Assembly (NCBI GenBank): GCA_030840615.1
Contig: JAVEEE010000500.1
Location: 1-5,913, forward strand
Source: Frankiaceae bacterium
GTDB taxonomy: Bacteria > Actinomycetota > Actinomycetes > JAFAQI01
Direction of reading: 5' to 3'
DNA length: 5,913 bases
The translations under genes were made by a program, and so were the position numbers. How positions within the stretch are numbered: position 1 is the first letter of the stretch; each line of letters begins with the position of its first letter. Shown one piece after another: positions 1 to 5,913 of this stretch. The notes beneath the pieces were generated by a model, which saw only the letters and a program-made list of their open reading frames with translations, did not search any database and had not been told where the DNA came from.

Positions 1-316
1 CACCTGGGACGCGGCCATCGCCTTCGTCTTCGACGGGCACTTGGGACTCGGTGTGGGCACCGCCGTACTCGTCGTCAACTCGCTCCTCATCTGGGCCTAC
101 ACGCTGGGCTGCCATTCCTGCCGGCACATCACCGCCGGCCGGATCAACCACTTCTCGAAACACCCGGTGCGCTATCGGCTCTGGGGGTTCGTCAGCAGGC
201 TCAACAACAAGCACATGCAGTGGGCTTGGGCGTCACTCATCTGGGTGGCACTGGCTGACGGCTACATCCGGCTCGTGGCCAACGGCACGCTGCACGACTA
301 CCACCACATCTTCTAG
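1..316 (+). CDS. sdhC: Succinate dehydrogenase membrane subunit, Sdh1/type F (3' part)
   Basis: This is the C-terminal 104 residues of a membrane protein. The frame is open from base 2, so the start lies upstream of the window. Two hydrophobic stretches are visible, at about residues 15-36 and 72-93 of the fragment, separated by a basic loop containing FSKHPVRYRLW. The first stretch ends in CHSCRH (C37, H38, C40, H42). The loop, that motif and the position directly before sdhA match, from memory, the membrane subunit of mycobacterial Sdh1 (Rv0249c type), which carries electrons from SdhB to menaquinone. Published structural work on M. smegmatis Sdh1 reports a Rieske-type [2Fe-2S] cluster in this subunit, and CHSCRH is the obvious candidate for its ligands here; that assignment is inference. 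The C-terminus is histidine-rich (LHDYHHIF). The stop lies 11 bases before sdhA, so the two are almost certainly co-transcribed. It is truncated only by the window edge. Confidence 0.88.
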   Translation, partial: TWDAAIAFVFDGHLGLGVGTAVLVVNSLLIWAYTLGCHSCRHITAGRINHFSKHPVRYRLWGFVSRLNNKHMQWAWASLIWVALADGYIRLVANGTLHDYHHIF

Positions 317-327
317 GCCGAGGCGAG

Positions 328-2145
328 ATGACTGACTTTGAGTCGCACGACTACGACGTCGTCGTCGTAGGCGCAGGAGGGTCAGGGCTGCGCGCCGCGA
401 TCGCAGCACACGAGGCAGGTGCTCGGACCGCCATCGTGTGCAAGTCGCTGCTGGGCAAGGCCCACACGGTCATGGCGGAGGGCGGCATCGCGGCGGCGAT
501 GGGCAACGTCTGGCCGGAGGACAACTGGCAGGTGCACTTCCGCGACACGATGCGCGGCGGCAAGATGCTCAACAACTGGCGGATGGCACAGCTGCACGCC
601 CAGGAGGCTCCCAGCCGGGTGTGGGAGCTCGAGGAGTGGGGCGCGCTGTTCGACCGCACCAAGGAAGGCAAGATCTCCCAGCGTGACTTCGGGGGGCACC
701 GCTACGCCCGGCTGGCTCACGTCGGCGACCGTACCGGCCTCGAGATGATCCGCACCCTGCAGCAACGAGCCGTCGACCTCGGCATCGACGTGTTCATGGA
801 GTGCACGATCACCCGGCTGCTCGGGGAGAGCGGGTCGGGCGGCAGGGGCGACAGGGTCAGCGGCGCGTTTGCCTACTGGCGCGAGACCGGCTCGTTCATC
901 ACCTTCCGGGCGCCCGCGATCATCCTGGCCACCGGCGGCATCGGCCGGTCGTTCACGGTCACGTCCAACTCGTGGGAGTACAGCGGCGACGGACACGCGA
1001 TGGCGCTGTGGGCCGGCGCGTCGCTGCTCAACATGGAGTTCGTGCAGTTCCACCCGACGGGCATGGTCTGGCCGCCGTCCGTGAAAGGTCTGCTCATCAC
1101 GGAGTCGGTGCGCGGGGAGGGCGGCGTACTGCGCAACTCCGACGGCAAGCGCTTCATGTTCGACTACATCCCGGAGTTCTTCAAAGCCGAGACGGCGGAC
1201 AACGAGGCTGAGGCCGACGCCTGGTACGACGACCACAAGAACAATCGTCGGCCGCCGGAGCTGCTGCCCCGCGACGAGGTCGCCCGGGCCATCAACTCGG
1301 AGATCAAGGCCGGCCGGGGGTCGCCGCACGGCGGCGTGTTCCTCGACATCGCGACCCGACGCAGCGCCGAGGACATCAAGCGACGACTGCCGTCTATGTA
1401 TCACCAGTTCAAGGAGCTAGGCGACGTCGACATCACCAAGGACCCCATGGAGGTCGCGCCGACGTGCCACTACGTGATGGGTGGCATCGAGGTCGACGCC
1501 GACACGGAAGCCGCGACGGTGTCAGGGCTCTACGCCGTCGGTGAGGTGTCGGGCGGCATGCACGGGTCCAACCGGCTGGGCGGCAACTCGCTGTCCGACC
1601 TGCTGGTCTTCGGCAAACGAGCCGGGGAGAGCGCAGCGGGCTATGTCGCCGCACTGCCGTCCCGGCCCGCGGTCGCGGCAGCCGACGTCCAGGCCGCGGC
1701 CGACGAGGCGCTTGCGCCATTTGCCAACCCGGGCGCGGAGAATCCCTATGCGGTGATGAAGGACCTGCAGGAGCACATGCAGTCGCTCGTCGGCATCATC
1801 CGCAAAGGTGACGAGCTCGAAATCGCGCTGAAGGAGATCGAGCGGCTGAAGGAGCGGGCCAGGAACGTCTCGGTCAAGGGCTCCGGACGCAGCTACAACC
1901 CGGGCTGGCACACGGCGCTCGACCTGCGTGCCATGTTGACGGTGTCGGAGTGCATCGCCCGCGCCGCGCTCACCCGCACCGAGAGTCGCGGTGGTCATAC
2001 CCGCGACGACTATCCGGCCACCGACCCGGAGTGGGGCAAGGTCAACCTCGTGATCACCGAACGCCGCGGCGTCCTGCAAGTCGACCGCAAGCCGCTGCCG
2101 CAGATGCCGGACGATCTCAAGGCCTTGTTCGAGGAGACTCACTGA
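328..2145 (+). CDS. sdhA: Succinate dehydrogenase flavoprotein subunit SdhA
   Basis: This 605-residue flavoprotein oxidises succinate to fumarate on the cytoplasmic face of complex II, linking the TCA cycle to respiration. The N-terminal Rossmann motif GAGGSG (residues 15-20) binds the FAD ADP moiety. His46 in KAHTVMAEGG is the expected site of covalent FAD attachment. Expected active-site elements are present: FHPTG (241-245), RGEGG (262-266), the proton-shuttle Arg315 in PRDEVAR, His381 in PTCHYVMGG and Arg416 in HGSNRLGGNS. The C-terminal helical domain ends in a usual SdhA tail. Length is slightly above the E. coli enzyme (588 residues). Wording such as MRGGKMLNNWRMAQLHAQEAP matches the mycobacterial Sdh1 type (Rv0248c) rather than the E. 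coli or Sdh2 type. The ATG follows GAGG at 320-323 by only 4 bases. Its stop overlaps the sdhB start. Fumarate reductase is an alternative direction, but the gene order and Sdh1 resemblance favour dehydrogenase. Confidence 0.97.
   Translation: MTDFESHDYDVVVVGAGGSGLRAAIAAHEAGARTAIVCKSLLGKAHTVMAEGGIAAAMGNVWPEDNWQVHFRDTMRGGKMLNNWRMAQLHAQEAPSRVWELEEWGALFDRTKEGKISQRDFGGHRYARLAHVGDRTGLEMIRTLQQRAVDLGIDVFMECTITRLLGESGSGGRGDRVSGAFAYWRETGSFITFRAPAIILATGGIGRSFTVTSNSWEYSGDGHAMALWAGASLLNMEFVQFHPTGMVWPPSVKGLLITESVRGEGGVLRNSDGKRFMFDYIPEFFKAETADNEAEADAWYDDHKNNRRPPELLPRDEVARAINSEIKAGRGSPHGGVFLDIATRRSAEDIKRRLPSMYHQFKELGDVDITKDPMEVAPTCHYVMGGIEVDADTEAATVSGLYAVGEVSGGMHGSNRLGGNSLSDLLVFGKRAGESAAGYVAALPSRPAVAAADVQAAADEALAPFANPGAENPYAVMKDLQEHMQSLVGIIRKGDELEIALKEIERLKERARNVSVKGSGRSYNPGWHTALDLRAMLTVSECIARAALTRTESRGGHTRDDYPATDPEWGKVNLVITERRGVLQVDRKPLPQMPDDLKALFEETH
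2131..2136 (+). promoter_or_regulatory. Shine-Dalgarno sequence of sdhB
   Basis: GAGGAG inside the last codons of sdhA sits 8 bases before the ATG at 2145. It settles the sdhB start: the sdhB frame stays open about 195 bases further upstream, inside sdhA, but only this ATG has a well-placed ribosome binding site and begins the family N-terminus (MRVWRGD follows within a few residues). The TGATG overlap suggests translational coupling with sdhA. Confidence 0.75.
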
Positions 2146-3203
2146 TGGGGCACCAGCAGAGCATGCGGGTCTGGCGCGGCGACGCATCCGGAGGCGACTT
2201 CAGGTCCTACTCGGTGCCGGTCGAGGAGGGCGAGGTCGTCCTCGACGCGATCCACCGGCTGCAGGCGGAACAGGCCCCCGACCTAGCTGTCCGGTGGAAC
2301 TGCAAGGCCGGCAAGTGCGGGTCGTGCAGCGCCGAGATCAACGGCAAGCCCGCGTTGATGTGCATGACCCGGTTGTCGACGTTCGAGCCGACCGAGACCG
2401 TCACGGTGACACCGATGCGCGCGTTCCCGGTGATCCGCGATCTCGTGACCGACGTGACCTTCAACTACGAAAAGGCGCGTGAGGTCCCGGCGTTCGCTCC
2501 ACCGCACAGCAACGCTGACGGGTCTTTCCGGATGCAGCAGGTCGATGTCGAGCGCGGTCAGGAGTTCCGCAAGTGCATCGAATGCTTCCTCTGCCAGAAC
2601 ACGTGTCACGTCATCCGTGACCACGAGGAGAACAAGCCGGCGTTCGCCGGGCCGCGCTTCTTCATCCGCTACGCCGAGCTCGACATGCATCCGCTCGACA
2701 CGCTTGACCGGCGACGGATGGCGCAGGAGGACGAGGGCCTGGGCTACTGCAACATCACGAAGTGCTGCAGCGAAGTGTGCCCCGAGGGCATCCACATCAC
2801 GGACAACGGAATCATCCCGTTGAAGGAGCGGGTGGTGGACACGAAGTACGACCCGGTGTTCATCAGCCTGGGCATCGGCCGGCGTAAACAGCGCCGCCTG
2901 GTCGGACCCGGCGGTGGGAGCGGTCCGTCGCCGATCAAGCGGCCCGGCCAGGGTCAGTCGTCGCTGCGGTCTGCTGCCTCAGCCGGGCCGGCGTCGGGCG
3001 CAACCGCCACCCCCACGTTCGCGCCTGCCCCGCCACGGGCTCCCACCGCGGTCGACAAGGTCGCTTCCACCGCGTCTTCCGCAGCGTCGAAGGTGGGCAC
3101 CGCGGCCAACGCCGAGTCGATGAAGACGGCGATGCCGGCCATCGGCGCAGCGGTCGGTGTCGGTTTCCTCGCCTGGGCCATCCGCAAGACGCGCAAGAAG
3201 TAG
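2145..3203 (+). CDS. sdhB: Succinate dehydrogenase iron-sulfur subunit SdhB with C-terminal extension
   Basis: This 352-residue protein relays electrons from the SdhA flavin to the membrane subunit. The N-terminal ferredoxin-like domain holds the [2Fe-2S] ligands C53, C58, C61 and C73. The C-terminal ferredoxin domain has C144, C147, C150, C154 and C202, C208, C212. By the E. coli pattern, C144/C147/C150/C212 bind the [4Fe-4S] cluster and C154/C202/C208 the [3Fe-4S] cluster; C207 is an extra cysteine. The core (residues 1 to about 245) closely resembles mycobacterial Sdh1 SdhB (Rv0247c, about 248 residues), for example EFRKCIECFLCQN and MHPLDTLDR. The odd part is the last 107 residues: a basic, low-complexity linker and a hydrophobic segment, not expected in the family. 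Third-position G/C bias continues through the tail, so it looks like real coding sequence rather than read-through. The start overlaps the sdhA stop by one base (TGATG). Confidence 0.96.
   Translation: MGHQQSMRVWRGDASGGDFRSYSVPVEEGEVVLDAIHRLQAEQAPDLAVRWNCKAGKCGSCSAEINGKPALMCMTRLSTFEPTETVTVTPMRAFPVIRDLVTDVTFNYEKAREVPAFAPPHSNADGSFRMQQVDVERGQEFRKCIECFLCQNTCHVIRDHEENKPAFAGPRFFIRYAELDMHPLDTLDRRRMAQEDEGLGYCNITKCCSEVCPEGIHITDNGIIPLKERVVDTKYDPVFISLGIGRRKQRRLVGPGGGSGPSPIKRPGQGQSSLRSAASAGPASGATATPTFAPAPPRAPTAVDKVASTASSAASKVGTAANAESMKTAMPAIGAAVGVGFLAWAIRKTRKK
2880..3200 (+). other. C-terminal tail of SdhB: low-complexity linker plus hydrophobic segment
   Basis: These are SdhB residues 246-352. The order is a basic stretch (RRKQRR, 246-251), a Gly/Ser/Pro/Ala-rich linker to about residue 300, an Ala/Ser/Thr-rich stretch likely to be helical (about 301-325), a hydrophobic segment from M330 to I346 (bases 3132-3182) and a basic end, RKTRKK. 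The hydrophobic segment is about 17 residues, short but possible for a membrane helix. The layout resembles a tail anchor. The SdhB body is cytoplasmic, so a full crossing would place the basic end outside, against the positive-inside rule. A shallow or hairpin insertion, or a surface-bound amphipathic tail, is therefore also possible. The function is unknown. Confidence 0.7.
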
Positions 3204-3220
3204 CCGCAGATCTCGCCGCC

Positions 3221-4048
3221 GTGACGCCGAACCCGGCTGGCCCGGAGACTGCACGGGCAGATCCGGCCGAGTTGCTCTCGGTCGCCGTCGAGCTGGCTCG
3301 TGCCGCGGGCGCGCTCCTGCTGCAACGTCCTGACGATCTCGGCGCCACCGCGAAGTCCACGCCCACCGACGCGGTCACCAAGATGGACCGAGCAGCAGAG
3401 CGGGTGATTCTCGACGGGCTGGCCCGACGTCGTCCGCACGACCGCGTCGTGGCCGAGGAGAGCGGCACGAGCGGCGGCGGAAGCGACGTCACCTGGTTCG
3501 TCGATCCGCTCGACGGCACCGTGAACTATCTCTACGACATCCCGCACTGGGCGGTGTCGATTGCCGCGGCTGTGGGCGACACGGTGGTCGCCGGTGTCGT
3601 GTTCGACCCGCATCGCGACGAGACCTTTCAAGCCCTGCGCGGCCGGGGCGCGACCTGCAACGGGCGGCCGCTCGCGGTCAGCGCGCAGGCCGATCCTGCG
3701 TTCGCCCTGGTCGCGACGGGGTTCTCCTACGCCGCCGCCGAGCGCAGCCGGCAGGCGGAGGTCCTGCGGGCCGTGCTGCCCCGGGTGCGCGACATCCGCC
3801 GCGCCGGCTCGGCCGCGCTCGATCTCTGTGCTGTCGCCGCTTCGAGGGTTGACGCGTTCTTCGAAGCGGGCATGTATCCGTGGGACTGGGCCGCCGGCGG
3901 CCTCATCGCGGAGGAGGCCGGCGCGACGTTCGGCGGAGTGGGGGGTCGACCACCCGGCGCCTGGACGACGCTCGTGGCTAACCCTGCGCTGTTCGTGGCC
4001 CTCGACCGGCTGTTGCTCGAGGCAGGAGACGGGCCGCGGGCGTCGTAG
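3221..4048 (+). CDS. Inositol monophosphatase family protein
   Basis: This 275-residue protein belongs to the Mg2+-dependent, Li+-sensitive phosphatase family (IMPase, SuhB, HisN and CysQ relatives), which hydrolyses phosphate monoesters such as myo-inositol 1-phosphate. The metal-site motifs are all present: DAVTKMDRAAE (residues 50-60), the acidic pair E79-E80, the signature WFVDPLDGTVNY (92-103, with D95 and D98 as metal ligands) and YPWDWAAGG (219-227, with D222). Length is typical of the family. There is no signal peptide, so it should be cytoplasmic. In actinobacteria such enzymes feed inositol into phosphatidylinositol and mycothiol, or act on histidinol phosphate; the sequence alone does not choose between these substrates. 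The GTG start lies 17 bases after sdhB, probably in the same transcript, but lacks a clear Shine-Dalgarno sequence. A start slightly downstream (for example TTG near 3272) cannot be ruled out, since the first 18 or so residues are not conserved. Confidence 0.9.
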   Translation: MTPNPAGPETARADPAELLSVAVELARAAGALLLQRPDDLGATAKSTPTDAVTKMDRAAERVILDGLARRRPHDRVVAEESGTSGGGSDVTWFVDPLDGTVNYLYDIPHWAVSIAAAVGDTVVAGVVFDPHRDETFQALRGRGATCNGRPLAVSAQADPAFALVATGFSYAAAERSRQAEVLRAVLPRVRDIRRAGSAALDLCAVAASRVDAFFEAGMYPWDWAAGGLIAEEAGATFGGVGGRPPGAWTTLVANPALFVALDRLLLEAGDGPRAS

Positions 4049-4092
4049 TTTGCTGAGGAACAAGTCCGGGGGACCGAGGAGGGTGGTTCGGC
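4049..4092 (+). promoter_or_regulatory. Short intergenic gap with strong Shine-Dalgarno (4076-4083)
   Basis: The 44 bases between the phosphatase and the transglycosylase contain GAGGAGGG at 4076-4083, 9 bases before the GTG at 4093. This is the best ribosome binding site in the window. It supports the GTG over the in-frame ATG at 4108, which would be 24 bases away. A small inverted repeat GTCC-GGG-GGAC (4064-4074) lies just before it, but is too weak to call a terminator. I see no convincing -35/-10 promoter pair. Confidence 0.7.
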
Positions 4093-5235
4093 GTGCCTCG
4101 CCCCCGCATGGTGATCGCCGCTGTCGTCGCGTTGGGTGCTGTTGCCACCGCCGGAGCCGGCGCCGTCGGTGTGGCGCAAGCGCACGGACCGGCCCCCACC
4201 ACGCCGTCACGGCATGCGGAGCCCACACCGGTCCCCGCTCGACCGGCGCCGGCCCGCGCGGACCGGGCGGCGCGATCCACCGAGGTGGCCCCGCTGGCGC
4301 GGCTGAGTCCTCCCGACGTCGTCGTGGGACTGCCACGGCAGATCGCGGCTGACCGGTTGCAGCGACTTCGACGGCAGCCCGGGGTTTCGGCGGTGGCCGT
4401 GCTCGACCCGGGGCAGCTACACATCCGGGGCCGGACCCTGCACGCCATCGGGGTGGACGCCGGGGAGGTCAGAGGCTTCACGCCATCCCTCACGGCGCGC
4501 TCCGACGTCTTGTGGCAGTCGGTGGCGCGCGGCGAGCTCACGGTCACCTACGCCAAGTCACGCCCGTTGCGGCACCGGCTGGGCCGCACCGTCACCGTCC
4601 GCGGTAGCCACCACCATCTGGTGCAGGTCCGAATGGGCGCATTCGCATCTGTCGGTCTCGGCAACGCGCAGGCAGTGGTTGACCACGCCGACGCTCGACT
4701 GCTCGGCCTCCACGTCGGACGTCGCATCGTCATCAGCGCGCCGCAGCTGTCCATCGGCGCCGTCGAAGCGATGGTGCATCGCATCCTCGGCCGCCGCGCG
4801 CAGATCCATGGCGCGCGGCCCGAGACAGTGGACCAAAGCGTGATGAGCGACTACGCGCGCGCCACGATTCCTTCGTCCTACCTCGCGCTCTACCGCGCTG
4901 CGGCGACAACGTGCGCCGGACTGCCGTGGACGGTTCTCGCCGCGATCGGTGCGGTCGAGACCGGTCACGGTGTCGACACCCGCACGTCGAGCAAGGGGGC
5001 GGTGGGCCCGATGCAGTTCTTGCCGTCGACGTTCGCGGCCTACGGGATCGACGGCGGTGGCGACGGGTTCGTGGACATCCGCGACCCGGCCGACGCCGTC
5101 TACTCCGCCGCGCGCTACCTGTGCCTGTCCGGTGGCGGCCGGGGTGGCCAAGCGCTCTACGACGCCATCTGGGCCTACAACCATGCGGACTGGTACGTCC
5201 GCGAGGTGCTCGCCTACGCGGTCGCCTACTCCTAG
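4093..5235 (+). CDS. Secreted lytic transglycosylase with N-terminal MacB/FtsX-like region
   Basis: This 380-residue protein is predicted to cleave the MurNAc-GlcNAc bond of peptidoglycan outside the membrane. The N-terminus is a signal peptide: basic MPRPR, a hydrophobic core at about residues 7-28, and a likely cut after AQA at 30. A Pro/Ala/Arg-rich linker follows to about residue 75. Residues 98-240 resemble the extracytoplasmic domain of MacB/FtsX-type permeases (GVD at 120-122, then LWQSVARGELTV and LGLHVGRRIVIS); this is pattern recognition from memory. The C-terminal domain (about 255-380) is SLT/MltB-like, with probable catalytic Glu289 in AIGAVETGHG, GAVGPMQFLPSTF (302-314), a D-G-x-D-I-R-D-P-A-D-A stretch (324-334) and AIWAYNHADWYV (358-369). 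C274 and C344 could form a disulfide. The GTG start is fixed by the strong ribosome binding site. It may share a transcript with the phosphatase, 44 bases upstream. A lipoprotein is unlikely, as no cysteine follows the signal. Confidence 0.88.
   Translation: MPRPRMVIAAVVALGAVATAGAGAVGVAQAHGPAPTTPSRHAEPTPVPARPAPARADRAARSTEVAPLARLSPPDVVVGLPRQIAADRLQRLRRQPGVSAVAVLDPGQLHIRGRTLHAIGVDAGEVRGFTPSLTARSDVLWQSVARGELTVTYAKSRPLRHRLGRTVTVRGSHHHLVQVRMGAFASVGLGNAQAVVDHADARLLGLHVGRRIVISAPQLSIGAVEAMVHRILGRRAQIHGARPETVDQSVMSDYARATIPSSYLALYRAAATTCAGLPWTVLAAIGAVETGHGVDTRTSSKGAVGPMQFLPSTFAAYGIDGGGDGFVDIRDPADAVYSAARYLCLSGGGRGGQALYDAIWAYNHADWYVREVLAYAVAYS
5232..5235. other. Shared palindromic stop CTAG of two convergent genes
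   Basis: The plus-strand transglycosylase ends in TAG at 5233-5235. The minus-strand aldehyde dehydrogenase ends in TAG read from 5234-5232. The four-base palindrome CTAG therefore ends both frames, with no intergenic space. Any transcription terminator must lie inside one of the coding regions; I see no stem-loop plus T-run nearby. A GCGGCCGC palindrome follows directly (5235-5242), within the dehydrogenase C-terminal codons. Confidence 0.9.
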
Positions 5236-5913
5236 CGGCCGCGACGCCCGTACCTCAGCTCACCCAGCCTCGCCGCGACCTTCGGCAACCACGCCGGCCG
5301 GTCGAACGACATCATCTCCGCCGGAGTCGCGAATCGTTGCTTGGCGATGGCCTTGGATCGGGTGAACTCCTTGAGTCCGTCCTCGCCGTGGATGCGGCCG
5401 AAGCCCGACTCGCCGATGCCGCCGAACGGAAGCGAGGGAAAGCCCGCGAACGCGAGGACCGAGTTCACGCTCGTCATCCCCGACCGCACCTTGCGGGCGG
5501 CCTCGTAACCGCGCTTCTTTCCGAACACCGCCGCCCCGAGCCCGTACGCCGTGCGGTTGGCGCGTTCGATCGCGTCGTCGAGGTCGCGCACCCGGGTCAC
5601 GGGCAGCACCGGACCGAAGGTCTCCTCGCGCATGACGCGGGCGTCGTCCGGCACGTCGACGAGAATGATCGGGTCGATGTAGGGCGCCCGGATGCTGTCG
5701 CGCCCGCCGATGATCGCCTTCGCGCCCCGTTCCAGCGCCTCCTCGACGTGTGCGCGCACGATGTCGACTTGCTTCGGCATCGTCATCGGCCCGATCACCG
5801 CTGCTTCGCCACCGGACTTGAGATCCTTTGCGGCATCGGTCAGCTCCGCCACGAACCGGTCGTAGACCGCGTCGACGACATAGACACGCTCGACGCCGAT
5901 GCAGGTCTGTCCG
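5232..5913 (-). CDS. Aldehyde dehydrogenase family protein (C-terminal part)
   Basis: These are the last 226 residues of an NAD(P)+-dependent aldehyde dehydrogenase, which oxidises an aldehyde to its acid. The frame runs off the right edge; the GTG at 5850-5852 is an internal valine codon, not the start. The first visible residues, GQTCIGVERVYV, contain the catalytic cysteine (codon 5901-5903). Further on are EETFGPV (5607-5627), whose Glu contacts the nicotinamide ribose, and PFGGIGESGFGR (5394-5429), the usual C-terminal signature leading to the oligomerisation strand. The visible length fits the portion after the catalytic Cys in a protein of about 450-510 residues. The tail (SFDRPAWLP onwards) is basic and ends RYGRRGR. 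The N-terminal NAD-binding half is out of view, so substrate and cofactor preference cannot be judged; succinate-semialdehyde or long-chain aldehyde enzymes are possible. It is transcribed against the other genes and so is a separate unit. Confidence 0.95.
   Translation of the reverse strand, partial: GQTCIGVERVYVVDAVYDRFVAELTDAAKDLKSGGEAAVIGPMTMPKQVDIVRAHVEEALERGAKAIIGGRDSIRAPYIDPIILVDVPDDARVMREETFGPVLPVTRVRDLDDAIERANRTAYGLGAAVFGKKRGYEAARKVRSGMTSVNSVLAFAGFPSLPFGGIGESGFGRIHGEDGLKEFTRSKAIAKQRFATPAEMMSFDRPAWLPKVAARLGELRYGRRGR

Noticed and set aside
382..1404. Minus-strand open frame of 340 codons opposite sdhA.
   Set aside because: It lies entirely within a clearly identified sdhA and has no family resemblance; its low-complexity composition is typical of antisense high-GC frames.
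1950..2144. Upstream extension of the sdhB frame into sdhA.
   Set aside because: The extra residues are Arg/His/Pro-rich and unlike any SdhB N-terminus. The ATG at 2145 has a good Shine-Dalgarno sequence and starts the conserved protein.
4064..4074. Inverted repeat GTCC-GGG-GGAC before the transglycosylase, considered as a terminator.
   Set aside because: The stem is only 4 pairs, no T-run follows, and it lies directly next to the ribosome binding site.
4050..4078. TTGCTG as a possible -35 element upstream of the transglycosylase.
   Set aside because: No -10-like hexamer is found at suitable spacing, and the region is G/C-rich; no promoter can be supported.
2954..4336. Long minus-strand open frame of 460 codons opposite the sdhB tail, the phosphatase and the start of the transglycosylase.
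   Set aside because: It runs antisense through three recognised genes, is rich in Arg/Gly/Ala/Pro, has no recognisable domain, and is what high-GC coding sequence produces on the opposite strand.
5235..5242. GCGGCCGC palindrome just after the shared stop, considered as an operator or terminator element.
   Set aside because: It is a short G/C palindrome within coding sequence of the aldehyde dehydrogenase, without spacer or T-run; such sites arise by chance in high-GC DNA.
1..5913. Search for a new defence, mobile or other accessory system.
   Set aside because: All genes belong to well-known metabolic or cell-wall families, composition looks even, and there are no direct repeats, integrase, transposase or tRNA boundaries. 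Only the SdhB tail and the transglycosylase N-terminal region stand out.

Overview
This is a high-GC (about two-thirds G+C by eye) window with strong G/C preference at third codon positions, GTG starts on two of its genes and very short intergenic gaps. Together with close resemblance of the first three genes to the mycobacterial Sdh1 (type F) succinate dehydrogenase, this points to an actinobacterium (Actinomycetota). The genus cannot be fixed from the sequence.

Layout. The plus strand carries a tight run of five genes: the 3' end of a succinate dehydrogenase membrane subunit (1-316), the flavoprotein SdhA (328-2145), the iron-sulfur subunit SdhB (2145-3203), an inositol-monophosphatase-family phosphatase (3221-4048) and a secreted lytic transglycosylase (4093-5235). 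On the minus strand, the C-terminal half of an aldehyde dehydrogenase (5232 to beyond the right edge) runs towards them. The two facing genes end on one shared CTAG palindrome. No stretch over 300 bases lacks a gene. I see no RNA gene, mobile element, CRISPR array, long repeat or convincing terminator.

How the genes work together. The C-A-B genes encode a complete succinate:quinone oxidoreductase. SdhA oxidises succinate to fumarate on covalent FAD, electrons pass through three Fe-S clusters in SdhB, and the membrane subunit hands them to quinone. The membrane fragment carries a Cys-His-x-Cys-x-His motif, which fits the Rieske-type [2Fe-2S] cluster reported for the membrane part of mycobacterial Sdh1. 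The phosphatase lies 17 bases after sdhB and is probably co-transcribed, but has no obvious metabolic tie. The transglycosylase has its own strong Shine-Dalgarno sequence and a cell-wall role.

Most unusual point. SdhB carries an extra C-terminal tail of about 107 residues: a basic, Pro/Ala/Ser/Gly-rich linker, then a single hydrophobic segment and a basic end. The usual core ends near residue 245. The tail could be an extra membrane anchor for a subunit that is normally peripheral. A second point is the transglycosylase, which seems to carry a MacB/FtsX-like extracytoplasmic domain ahead of its catalytic domain. Most of the rest is ordinary core metabolism.
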